Positions 56,154 through 64,000 of a DNA stretch of 64,000 nt are shown one piece after another. Numbering within the stretch: the stretch's first letter is position 1; each line of letters begins with the position of its first letter. The DNA lies in contig NZ_CVPC01000005.1 in the NCBI RefSeq assembly GCF_001049735.1, forward strand, positions 186,001 through 250,000. The letters run 5' to 3'. The notes below the pieces were generated by a model that was not told the origin of the DNA, searched no databases, and saw only the letters and a program-made list of their open reading frames with translations. This stretch comes from Nereida ignava (GTDB taxonomy: Bacteria > Pseudomonadota > Alphaproteobacteria > Rhodobacterales > Rhodobacteraceae). The translations under genes and the position numbers were made by a program.

Positions 56154-57016
56154 AATTTTGCATCCTGCACATCTTTAAGGTCGGGTATCACATCAGCCGT
56201 ACCATGACGTGTCACCATGATCGCAGCGGCTTGAACGGCTAAATTTAGGGACTGTTCCAGACCAAAACCACGATCAAGCCCAGCCGCAAAGTACCCAGTA
56301 AACGTGTCGCCCGCACCCGTAGTATCAACTGCATCAACCTTGACTGAAGGCACATCAAGCCTTGTGCCATTGTCATAAACTGTAACGCCGTCTGCACCCT
56401 TGGTGATCAGCACCTGTGCAATGCCCAACTCGGACACATCTTTGCCAGTCGCATCTTGGAGCTGGCCTGCCTCAACCTCGTTCAACACAAGAATATCGAT
56501 CAGCCCATCAAGCGCCATAATTGCGTCGGCCGAAAACGGCGCGGCAGCATACATCACCCGCAGACCAAGTTCTTTTGCAATTTTAGCCGCTTCATACTGA
56601 CCATTGGTTTCATTCTGCGTTACGAAAATATCACCGGCATTCGCCTCACTCAGCGCAGAGCCAATGAGATTTTCAGGAATAACCCCATTTGCGCCTGAAT
56701 AGAGTATGATTTGGTTCTCGCCGTCATCATCAACAGTGATAATCGCGTGGGCCGTTGGTTCATCCGCGACCGCAATAAAACGCGTATCCACACCGTACTC
56801 CAAAAGCCGGTCACGCCATTTTGTACCGTCCTCACCCACAGCACCGATATGACAAACACGCGCCGCAGCGCGCGCCGCAGCCACTGACATGTTTGCGCCC
56901 TTGCCGCCCAGCCCAATAGTCAACGACCGAGAGGCCAACGTCTCTCCGGCAACGGGCAGCTTATCGACGCGGTAGGTATGATCGGCGTTAATAGACCCCA
57001 AATTCCAGATGGTCAT
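56150..57016 (-). CDS. PfkB-family sugar kinase, ribokinase-like
   Basis: 288 residues. N-terminal GSINADHTYRVDKLPVAGET and GGKGANMSVAAARA are the first PfkB signature region. The catalytic Asp and anion hole are in VDAVDTTGAGDTFTGYFAAG (about 228-247). ASRSLTIGLGGKGAN resembles ribokinase, so ribose is the likeliest substrate, but other pentoses or nucleosides are possible, and no ribose transporter is nearby. It starts 3 bases after the maeB stop and overlaps the aminotransferase gene by ATGA. Confidence 0.88.
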   Translation of the reverse strand: MTIWNLGSINADHTYRVDKLPVAGETLASRSLTIGLGGKGANMSVAAARAAARVCHIGAVGEDGTKWRDRLLEYGVDTRFIAVADEPTAHAIITVDDDGENQIILYSGANGVIPENLIGSALSEANAGDIFVTQNETNGQYEAAKIAKELGLRVMYAAAPFSADAIMALDGLIDILVLNEVEAGQLQDATGKDVSELGIAQVLITKGADGVTVYDNGTRLDVPSVKVDAVDTTGAGDTFTGYFAAGLDRGFGLEQSLNLAVQAAAIMVTRHGTADVIPDLKDVQDAKL

Positions 57017-57019
57017 GCA

Positions 57020-59275
57020 TCACCCCACATTGCAGGCAGCAATAATTGCCATGTTCAAAATATCTGTCTCGGATGACACCGTCGAACAAATCTGGATCGG
57101 GTGATCAACGCCTGTCAGGATAGGCCCCAAAATAGTAGCCCCCGCCATCTCTTGCATCAGTTTCACGCTGATGGATGCTGAGTGACGCGCAGGCACCACC
57201 AACACATTCGCAGGTCCAGTAAGTCGTGAGAATGGATAGCTTTTTTGTGCTTCCGCATTAAGCGCCACATCAACGGCCATTTCGCCCTCAAATTCGAAAT
57301 CAACGCCCTTTTTTTCCAGCAACATAGGCGCCAAATGCATTTTCTCAGCACGCTCTGACACCGGATAGCCAAAGGTAGAAAAGCTGACAAACGCTACGCG
57401 AGGTACCAAACCAAGCTGCCGCGCAACACCCGCACCTTTAATGGCGATGTCTGCCAAATCAGCCTCGTTTGGCCATTCATGAACAACCGTATCACCGATC
57501 AATACAATCCGCCCTTTATGCAAAATGGCGGTAATGCCCACCGCGCCATCACCAGGGCCCAGATCAAACACATGGTTCATCAAATCCAGAACATGGGCAG
57601 ATTTTCGTGTGGCACCGGAAACAAGTCCATCTCCGTGCCCATGGGCAAGCATAAGTGCGGAAAACACATGGCGGTCACGCGCAGCGAGGCGGTGCACATC
57701 AGATTGATCAAACCCTTTGCGCTGCAGCCGTTCATACAAGAATGATTTATACATCGGCAAATGCGGAGAGTTTTTGGCGTTCACCACCTCAAGCTCTCGG
57801 TAGGCATCGCCCATCCCTGCTGTAGTCAACAGGTCCTTAACATCAGCCTCACGCCCGACGACCAGCGCCTTGCCAAGGCCAGACCGCTGATACTGAACAG
57901 CAGCACGCAATACCCGTGGATCATCTCCTTCGGCGAAAATCATCCGCGCTTGCGCACGTTTTGCCCGCGCATGAATGCCCCGCAAAATAGACGCGGTTGG
58001 GTCCATTCTTGATTTCAGATTAAGTGTGTACGCGTCCATATCCACAATCGGGCGGCGTGCTACACCGGTGTCCATACCTGCCTTCGCAACAGCAGGTGGG
58101 ATCACATGGATCAAGCGTGGATCAAACGGTGTTGGAATGATGTAATCACGGCCAAATGTTAGCTTACGGCCATATGCAACGGCGACCTCATCAGGCACAT
58201 CTTCGCGGGCCAACTCCGCCAGCGCACGCGCACAGGCAAGCTTCATTTCGTCATTAATCGCCCGGGCATGAATATCCAGTGCACCGCGGAACAAGTATGG
58301 AAAGCCCAACACGTTGTTCACTTGGTTCGGGTAGTCACTGCGCCCCGTAGCAACGATGGCATCAACGCGCACCTCATGCGCTTCTTCAGGCGTGATTTCC
58401 GGATCAGGGTTTGCCATCGCAAAAATAACAGGGTTATCCGCCATTGACGCAACCATCTGTGGTGTAACAGCACCTTTTGCAGAAACACCCAAGAACACGT
58501 CACAGCCAACCATCGCATCCTCAAGGCTGCGCGCATCAGTGCGCGCGGCGTGTGCAGATTTCCATTGGTTCATGCCTTCGGTGCGGCCTTGGTAAATCAC
58601 ACCTTTTGTGTCGCACATAATGCAGTTGTCGTGCTTAGCGCCCATCGCCTTGATCAACTCAAGACACGCGATGCCAGCAGCACCCGCACCGTTCAGGACG
58701 ATTTTTACGTCCTCAATCTTCTTACCCGATAGATGCAGCGCATTAATCAGACCCGCTGCACAAATCACCGCTGTCCCATGTTGGTCGTCGTGAAAGACGG
58801 GGATATCCATCTCCTCCTTCAGACGCTGCTCAATGATGAAACACTCGGGTGCTTTGATATCTTCAAGGTTCACACCACCAAACGTAGGACCCATTAGCTT
58901 CACAGCATTCACGAATGCATCCACGTCTTGGGTATCCAGCTCAATGTCAACGCTGTTTACATCCGCAAACCGCTTAAACAGTACCGCTTTCCCTTCCATC
59001 ACTGGCTTACTTGCCAACGCACCCAAATTCCCAAGGCCCAAAATCGCTGACCCATTGGAAATGACCGCCACCAAGTTGCCCTTGGTCGTATAATCATACG
59101 CAGCCTCAGGCGAGTCCGCGATGGCCTGAACCGGCACAGCAACACCAGGTGAATACGCCAACGACAGGTCCCGCTGGGTGGTCATTGGAACAGTCGCGGA
59201 AATCTCAAATTTGCCCGGAGTTGGCTGTAAATGAAACGCTAAAGCTTCGGCATCGGTGACTTTGGTGTTGGACAT
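57020..59275 (-). CDS. maeB: NADP-dependent malic enzyme with phosphotransacetylase-like C-terminal domain
   Basis: Decarboxylates malate to pyruvate. 751 residues. Malic enzyme part (1-430): YSPGVAVPVQAIADSPEAAY, GNLGALASKPVMEGKAVLFK, the NAD(P) fold KIVLNGAGAAGIACLELIKA and IFAMANPDPEITPEEAH. PTA-like part (about 435-751): ARMIFAEGDDPRVLRAAVQY, HGHGDGLVSGATRKSAHVLD and ANVLVVPARHSASISVKLMQ. The PTA domain is generally regulatory (acetyl-CoA sensing) rather than catalytic. First gene of the maeB-kinase-aminotransferase-sulfotransferase-like run; divergent from mutS. Confidence 0.97.
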   Translation of the reverse strand: MSNTKVTDAEALAFHLQPTPGKFEISATVPMTTQRDLSLAYSPGVAVPVQAIADSPEAAYDYTTKGNLVAVISNGSAILGLGNLGALASKPVMEGKAVLFKRFADVNSVDIELDTQDVDAFVNAVKLMGPTFGGVNLEDIKAPECFIIEQRLKEEMDIPVFHDDQHGTAVICAAGLINALHLSGKKIEDVKIVLNGAGAAGIACLELIKAMGAKHDNCIMCDTKGVIYQGRTEGMNQWKSAHAARTDARSLEDAMVGCDVFLGVSAKGAVTPQMVASMADNPVIFAMANPDPEITPEEAHEVRVDAIVATGRSDYPNQVNNVLGFPYLFRGALDIHARAINDEMKLACARALAELAREDVPDEVAVAYGRKLTFGRDYIIPTPFDPRLIHVIPPAVAKAGMDTGVARRPIVDMDAYTLNLKSRMDPTASILRGIHARAKRAQARMIFAEGDDPRVLRAAVQYQRSGLGKALVVGREADVKDLLTTAGMGDAYRELEVVNAKNSPHLPMYKSFLYERLQRKGFDQSDVHRLAARDRHVFSALMLAHGHGDGLVSGATRKSAHVLDLMNHVFDLGPGDGAVGITAILHKGRIVLIGDTVVHEWPNEADLADIAIKGAGVARQLGLVPRVAFVSFSTFGYPVSERAEKMHLAPMLLEKKGVDFEFEGEMAVDVALNAEAQKSYPFSRLTGPANVLVVPARHSASISVKLMQEMAGATILGPILTGVDHPIQICSTVSSETDILNMAIIAACNVG

Positions 59276-59405
59276 CGTTTTTAGGCCTTTGTTTTGATTA
59301 CAGAAGTGATAGCGCTCTGGATTGACACAAACAACGGTTTTGGGGTTTCGGCGACTTCTCCCTGCGGTTAGTTTTCACAAACACCGTTTGACCTTGGGGG
59401 ATCCG

Positions 59406-62060
59406 ATGGCGGCGTCTGCGCACACAACCACACCGATGATGGCCCAATATCTTGGCATCAAAGAAGAATACCCTGACGCGCTATTGTTCTATCGCATGGG
59501 CGATTTTTACGAGTTGTTCTTTGATGATGCGGTTCAGGCGGCCTCTGCTTTGGATATCGCACTTACCAAGCGCGGCAAACACAACGGTGAAGATATCCAG
59601 ATGTGCGGTGTACCGTTTCATGCAGCTGAAGGATATCTGCTGACACTTATACGCAAGGGGTTTCGCGTTGCCGTGGGCGAACAGCTTGAAAGCCCAGCCG
59701 AGGCGAAAAAGCGCGGCCATAAATCTGTCGTCAAGCGCGGTGTCGTGCGGCTTGTTACACCGGGGACATTGACCGAAGACAGCCTGCTAGAAGCGCGCCG
59801 TAACAACTTTCTCTGCGCCTATAACGAAGTTCGATCGGACGGTGCAATTGCGTGGGTCGATATCTCAACGGGCGAAGTGCGCGTTTTGTCATGCAAACGT
59901 TCACGCTTATCCCCTGAATTAGCGCGCTTGCTGCCTAAAGAAGTGCTCATCGCCGATGCAATTGAACGCGATTGTGCCGAAATAGTGTCTGATATTGGCG
60001 GTGCGCTCACTGTTCTTGGTGCATCAAGTTTCGACAGCACACGGGGTAAAGAGCGGCTAATGGAGGCGTTTGAGGTCGCATCTTTGGACGCGTTCGGCAC
60101 CTTCAATCGCGCAGAGCTTGGCGCACTTGGCGCCATTATTGATTATCTCGACATCACGCAGAAAGGGAACATGCCCCTGCTGCAACGGCCCATTCGGGAA
60201 GACGAAGGGGGCTTGGTTCAGATTGATGCTGCCACCCGCCGAAACCTTGAAATCACCACCAGCATGAACGGCGGGCGTGACGGCACATTATTGCAAACCG
60301 TCGACCGCACCGTAACGTCGGCAGGCGGGCGTTTGCTAGAGCGGCGCATCAACGCCCCTTCCCGTGATGTTACCCTGATCAATGACCGATTGGATGCCGT
60401 TGCGCATTTTCTATCTGATCCATTGTTGCGTGACACGGTCCGAGAAGCACTGCGCAAATGCCCTGATAGTGAGCGCGCCCTATCTCGCATCTCTCTGGAC
60501 CGGTCTGGACCACGCGACCTTGCTGCTATTCGTAACGGACTTCAGCAAGCAGAAGATCTTTTCACAAACCTGCCTGAAACTGGCCTGCCCAGTGATATCG
60601 ACGCCGCACGCACAGCACTTAGCGGCCACGGCGAACTGGTCGCACTTCTGGATGACGCCCTGATCGCTGAGCCACCACTCTTGGCGCGCGATGGCGGATT
60701 CATCGCAGAAGGATATGACGCTGAACTGGATGAAGCTCGCAAGCTTAGCAACGAGGGCCGTAGCGTGATCGCCTCAATGCAAGCCGATTTTGCTGAGCAA
60801 ACGGGCATCTCATCGCTCAAAATCAAGCACAACAATGTCTTGGGTTATTTCATTGAAACTACCGCTATTCACGCTGAAAAAATGCTGTCTGCGCCTTGGT
60901 CTGAAACTTTCATCCACCGCCAGACCACAGCAAACGCAGTGCGTTTCACAACTGTGGAATTGTCTGATCTTGAAACGCGGATCCTAAATGCAGGCGGTCG
61001 TGCGCTTGAAATCGAAAAGCGGGTCTATTCCAGCCTAACTACCGCGATTTTAGAAACCGCAGCGACAGTCGCCACCACATCAGCTGCACTTGCAGAACTG
61101 GACGTGTTTGCCGCGCTCGCCGATATTGCAAGTGGTGAAGGCTGGACCCGACCCACCGTTGACACCTCTGGTGCGTTTGAGATTGAACAGGGCCGCCACC
61201 CAGTTGTTGAAAGGTCGCTCAAAGCGCAAAACGCCGCGTTCGTGGCCAATGATTGCACGCTGACTAAATCGGAAAATAATGCTGCCGTTTGGTTGCTAAC
61301 GGGGCCAAACATGGCGGGTAAATCTACATTCCTGCGCCAAAACGCGCTGATTGCATTGATGGCACAAATGGGGTCGTTCGTACCCGCTGCCCGTGCGCAT
61401 ATCGGTGCCGTTTCACAACTTTTCAGCCGTGTCGGTGCCTCGGATGATCTGGCGCGGGGCCGCTCAACGTTCATGGTTGAGATGGTCGAAACGGCCGCCA
61501 TTTTGAACCAAGCCGATGACCGCGCCTTGGTTATTTTGGACGAGATCGGTCGCGGCACAGCAACCTATGACGGTCTATCGATTGCATGGTCAACGCTGGA
61601 ATATCTGCACGACCAAAACAAATGCCGCGCATTATTTGCGACCCACTACCATGAAATGACACAACTTGCAGACAAGATGGACGGCGTCAGCAATGCGACG
61701 GTCGCTGTGCGCGAACATGACGGCGATGTCATCTTTTTACACGAAGTCCGAAAAGGCGCAGCAGACAGGTCTTACGGCGTGCAGGTCGCAAAACTCGCAG
61801 GGCTGCCGCCAATGGTCATCGCCCGTGCACAAGCAGTTTTAGAGGCGCTTGAAAAAGGTGAGCGCGAAGGAACAGCGGGCCAAAAGGCTATCGTTGATGA
61901 CTTGCCTCTTTTCTCTGCAACACCTGCCAGCCCAGCGCCTACAAAAGAAAAAGCCAACGCAGTTGAAGCCGCGTTGGCTGAAATTTTACCAGATGAGATG
62001 TCACCAAAGGACGCGCTAGACGCCCTTTACCAACTCAAAGCGTTGACTAAGCCGGCGTAG
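59406..62060 (+). CDS. mutS: DNA mismatch repair protein MutS
   Basis: Recognises mismatches and starts repair with MutL. 884 residues from the ATG at 59406, which has GGGGGA just upstream. The mismatch-binding Phe-x-Glu is F34-Y-E36 in MGDFYELFFD. The ATPase domain has Walker A LTGPNMAGKSTFLRQNALIA (about 630-650), RVGASDDLARGRSTFMVEMV, Walker B LVILDEIGRGTATYDGLSIA and ALFATHYHEMTQL. The C-terminal beta-clamp/dimerisation tail is present. Its 3' end overlaps grpE on the other strand by 14 bases. Confidence 0.98.
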   Translation: MAASAHTTTPMMAQYLGIKEEYPDALLFYRMGDFYELFFDDAVQAASALDIALTKRGKHNGEDIQMCGVPFHAAEGYLLTLIRKGFRVAVGEQLESPAEAKKRGHKSVVKRGVVRLVTPGTLTEDSLLEARRNNFLCAYNEVRSDGAIAWVDISTGEVRVLSCKRSRLSPELARLLPKEVLIADAIERDCAEIVSDIGGALTVLGASSFDSTRGKERLMEAFEVASLDAFGTFNRAELGALGAIIDYLDITQKGNMPLLQRPIREDEGGLVQIDAATRRNLEITTSMNGGRDGTLLQTVDRTVTSAGGRLLERRINAPSRDVTLINDRLDAVAHFLSDPLLRDTVREALRKCPDSERALSRISLDRSGPRDLAAIRNGLQQAEDLFTNLPETGLPSDIDAARTALSGHGELVALLDDALIAEPPLLARDGGFIAEGYDAELDEARKLSNEGRSVIASMQADFAEQTGISSLKIKHNNVLGYFIETTAIHAEKMLSAPWSETFIHRQTTANAVRFTTVELSDLETRILNAGGRALEIEKRVYSSLTTAILETAATVATTSAALAELDVFAALADIASGEGWTRPTVDTSGAFEIEQGRHPVVERSLKAQNAAFVANDCTLTKSENNAAVWLLTGPNMAGKSTFLRQNALIALMAQMGSFVPAARAHIGAVSQLFSRVGASDDLARGRSTFMVEMVETAAILNQADDRALVILDEIGRGTATYDGLSIAWSTLEYLHDQNKCRALFATHYHEMTQLADKMDGVSNATVAVREHDGDVIFLHEVRKGAADRSYGVQVAKLAGLPPMVIARAQAVLEALEKGEREGTAGQKAIVDDLPLFSATPASPAPTKEKANAVEAALAEILPDEMSPKDALDALYQLKALTKPA

Positions 62061-62607
62061 AAGAAACGCCAACTTGCGCGGGACGCAGCAAACGATCGTG
62101 CAGCATAAAGCCCTCAGCCATTACCTGAATGATGTCACCGGCTTTGGTGCCCGGAACAGGCGCTTCAAACATCGCCTCATGGTTTTGCGGATCAAACCGG
62201 TCACCGACTTCAGGTGAAATCACAACGATACCGTGCTTGCCAAAGACGCTGATCAACTCACGCATCGTCAGCTCAATCCCCTCAAGCAGCGCTTTGTTCG
62301 CCTCGCGCTGTTCGTCAGTCACGGTTTCCAACGCGCGCTTCATGTTGTCATAAACTGGCAACATATCCCGCGACAGTTTTGAACCGCCGTAATTCTCAGC
62401 CTCGCGACGATCACGATCCGAACGCTTGCGCGCATTTTCAGCATCAGCCAGCGCACGCATGAAGCGATCACGATAGTCATCACGCTCAGCCTTCAACGCA
62501 TCAAGCTCCAACTCTTCGTCAGAGAAATCGACATCCGCCTCTTGATCCAGCTCCGCCTCAGCTTCTGCCAAATCATCGAGGAAGTTCGTTGGTTCCTGTT
62601 CTGCCAT
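62047..62607 (-). CDS. grpE: Nucleotide exchange factor GrpE
   Basis: Releases ADP from DnaK. 186 residues. Acidic N-terminus (LDDLAEAEAELDQEADVDFS), then the long coiled-coil (ELELDALKAERDDYRDRFMR, ADAENARKRSDRDRREAENY), then the beta domain ending EGFMLHDRLLRPAQVGVSS, the family signature. It follows hrcA after 11 bases. Together with hrcA at this end and dnaKJ at the other end, it frames the window with heat-shock genes. Confidence 0.97.
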   Translation of the reverse strand: MAEQEPTNFLDDLAEAEAELDQEADVDFSDEELELDALKAERDDYRDRFMRALADAENARKRSDRDRREAENYGGSKLSRDMLPVYDNMKRALETVTDEQREANKALLEGIELTMRELISVFGKHGIVVISPEVGDRFDPQNHEAMFEAPVPGTKAGDIIQVMAEGFMLHDRLLRPAQVGVSSTPA

Positions 62608-62618
62608 ATCTTTACCCT

Positions 62619-63683
62619 TTATCCGCGGTCGGCCATCAGTTTCCCGATTAATTGGGCAGTGTAATCAACGATCGGGACAATACGTCCGTAGTTCAATCGC
62701 GTCGGGCCAATGACCCCCACAGCACCAATAATCTTTCGGTCAGCGTTCATATAAGGAGAAACCACCAAAGAGGAACCCGAAAGTGAAAAAAGCTTGTTCT
62801 CAGAGCCAATAAAAATACGCACGCCTTCGCCTTCGTCGGTCAACTCAAGAAACTCGGCAATATCACGCTTGCGTTCAAGATCATCAAACAGCGTTTTGAT
62901 GCGATCCAACTCTGCAGGATCACCACCCTCGTTAATCAAATTGGACCGCCCGCGCACAATAAGACGCTCGCTTGCGGTGCCTTCATTCTCCCAAAGCGCC
63001 AGCCCGCTTTCGACCATATCTTTGGCCAGCGTATCAATCTCTTGGCGGCGCTTTGAAATCTCGCCGCTCACGACGCGCTGCAACTCTGAAACTGTCCTAC
63101 CTTCAGCAACGGCATTTAGAAAGTTGGCAGCTTCTCTCATAGACGAAGGCGTCTGGCCCATCGGCGGTGTGAACACGCGATTTTCCACCTGACCGTCCGC
63201 AAACACAAGCACCACCAAAGCCCGATCAGGACCAAGTGAGACAAACTCAATATGCTTGATCGGCGCTTCCGTTTTTGGCGTCAAAACCAGCGATGCGCCC
63301 TGTGTTAGACCCGAAAGCGCCCCACCAACGCGGTCCATCAGTGCAGGCACCCCGTCCGAATTAGACGACATCGTATTCTGCAAATGGTCACGGTCCACCG
63401 CATCAAGATCACGGACCTCAAGCAAACCATCCACAAACATCCGCAAACCAATTTGCGTCGGCACACGACCCGCTGAAATATGCGGACTATCCAATAGACC
63501 AAGATGCTCAAGGTCTTGCATGACATTACGAATGGTCGCCGCACTTACTTTTTCCGACATTTCCCGCGTCAGCGTCCGCGACCCAACAGGATCGCCACTC
63601 TCAAGATATGACTGCACAACGCGGCGAAACACTTCGCGCGACCGGTCATTCATATTGTCAAAAGGGCTCTCGATCTCTGTCAT
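62619..63683 (-). CDS. hrcA: Heat-inducible transcription repressor HrcA
   Basis: Repressor that binds CIRCE operators, usually of groESL. 354 residues from the ATG at 63683; the frame is open much further but runs across rph. Winged-helix start NDRSREVFRRVVQSYLESGD and PVGSRTLTREMSEKVSAATI, then SPHISAGRVPTQIGLRMFVD, and C-terminal RKIIGAVGVIGPTRLNYGRI. No CIRCE element lies in its own upstream gap, so it probably acts elsewhere. Divergent from rph; operon with grpE. Confidence 0.96.
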   Translation of the reverse strand: MTEIESPFDNMNDRSREVFRRVVQSYLESGDPVGSRTLTREMSEKVSAATIRNVMQDLEHLGLLDSPHISAGRVPTQIGLRMFVDGLLEVRDLDAVDRDHLQNTMSSNSDGVPALMDRVGGALSGLTQGASLVLTPKTEAPIKHIEFVSLGPDRALVVLVFADGQVENRVFTPPMGQTPSSMREAANFLNAVAEGRTVSELQRVVSGEISKRRQEIDTLAKDMVESGLALWENEGTASERLIVRGRSNLINEGGDPAELDRIKTLFDDLERKRDIAEFLELTDEGEGVRIFIGSENKLFSLSGSSLVVSPYMNADRKIIGAVGVIGPTRLNYGRIVPIVDYTAQLIGKLMADRG

Positions 63684-63779
63684 AGACGGTAATTTGATCC
63701 CCCCCACCCAATGTTGCAAGGGGTTGCGTTCAGTTTGCCGCCATGTGATCCAATCTCCAGAAAAACAAAGGATGATATG

Positions 63780-64000
63780 ATGCGCCCCTCCAACCGTGCA
63801 CTTGATGAAATGCGGTCTATTGAGATCGAAACCAACGTGACCCGCCACGCGGAAGGCAGCTGCCTGATCAAAGTCGGCGATACCCACGTGCTGTGCACCG
63901 CATCTGTTGACGAGCGCGTCCCCCCCTTCATCAAGGGATCTGGCCTCGGCTGGGTTACTGCAGAATACGGTATGCTGCCCCGTGCAACACACACACGTAT
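63780..64000 (+). CDS. rph: Ribonuclease PH, N-terminal part only
   Basis: 3'-to-5' phosphorolytic trimming of tRNA precursors. The first 73 codons are in the window; the rest lies beyond the right edge. [20 protein letters not shown] and [14 protein letters not shown], then [19 protein letters not shown], are RNase PH signatures. Start at 63780 with AGGA 7 bases upstream; an ATG one codon earlier is also possible. Divergent from hrcA across 96 bases. Confidence 0.96.
   Translation, partial: MRPSNRALDEMRSIEIETNVTRHAEGSCLIKVGDTHVLCTASVDERVPPFIKGSGLGWVTAEYGMLPRATHTR

Noticed and set aside
59322-59405. TTGACA at 59322-59327 as the -35 box of mutS
   Set aside because: No -10-like hexamer 16-18 bases further; the same TTG is also an upstream start candidate, rejected for lack of a ribosome binding site.
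63684-63779. CIRCE element or RpoH promoter upstream of hrcA
   Set aside because: No TTAGCACTC/GAGTGCTAA inverted repeat. CTTGCA is present on the minus strand but no CYTATNT follows at proper distance, and the start codon would be too close.

Overview
The window is one continuous stretch of alphaproteobacterial chromosome, most likely from the Roseobacter group of the Rhodobacteraceae. This rests on the gene content (rimP-nusA-ylxR-infB order, a ubiquinone-using aerobe with an NDUFAF5-type protein, a dnaK promoter that matches the alphaproteobacterial RpoH consensus), on the protein sequence style, and on a base composition that looks like the mid-50s % GC by eye. Placement below family level is inference. 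No rRNA, tRNA, CRISPR array, insertion sequence, prophage or integrase was seen. Coding density is high, and many neighbouring genes overlap by 1-14 bases.

Layout. 1-4.9 kb: envelope polysaccharide genes (two tandem family-2 glycosyltransferases, galU, kdsB, cysQ, and a lone ABC-2 polysaccharide-export permease). 4.9-9.7 kb: alkB, then dnaK-dnaJ behind an RpoH-type promoter, then radC. 9.7-15.3 kb: secA facing away from ppiC-argJ-mutT, with a likely 45-residue small protein. 15.3-20.9 kb (minus): the rimP-nusA-ylxR-infB transcription/translation operon, with a candidate promoter, a leader hairpin that may act as an attenuator, and a strong terminator. 20.9-26.4 kb (minus): a complete peptide/nickel-type ABC importer operon. 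26.5-32.5 kb: pip, ubiG, a comF-grxC-nitrilase-marR operon, an NDUFAF5-like protein and hemH.

32.5-45.8 kb is the accessory region. It holds a type I secretion operon (Bap-like giant adhesin, TolC-family lipoprotein, LssB-type ATPase/permease, HlyD adaptor), an RTX-repeat protein, two L,D-transpeptidases flanking a CAP-domain lipoprotein, and a decayed lipoprotein gene. Both the hlyD gene and the lipoprotein gene are interrupted by a single in-frame TAG.

45.8-54.5 kb: an RNA-maintenance/stress group (hslO, nudL-like, cca, RlmD/TrmA-type methyltransferase), a divergent response-regulator/PP2C phosphatase and Hpt pair, ilvA and argG. 54.5-59.3 kb (minus): maeB, a ribokinase-family gene, then a class IV aminotransferase and a sulfotransferase-like gene joined by a 4-base overlap. 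The last two are the two halves of a protein that plants make as one fusion (family recognition from memory). 59.4-64 kb: mutS converging on hrcA-grpE, and the 5' part of rph.

The points most worth following up are the aminotransferase/sulfotransferase-like pair, the two amber-interrupted genes around the secretion locus, the leader hairpin ahead of rimP-nusA, and the 14-base palindrome at the start of the response-regulator/phosphatase gene.
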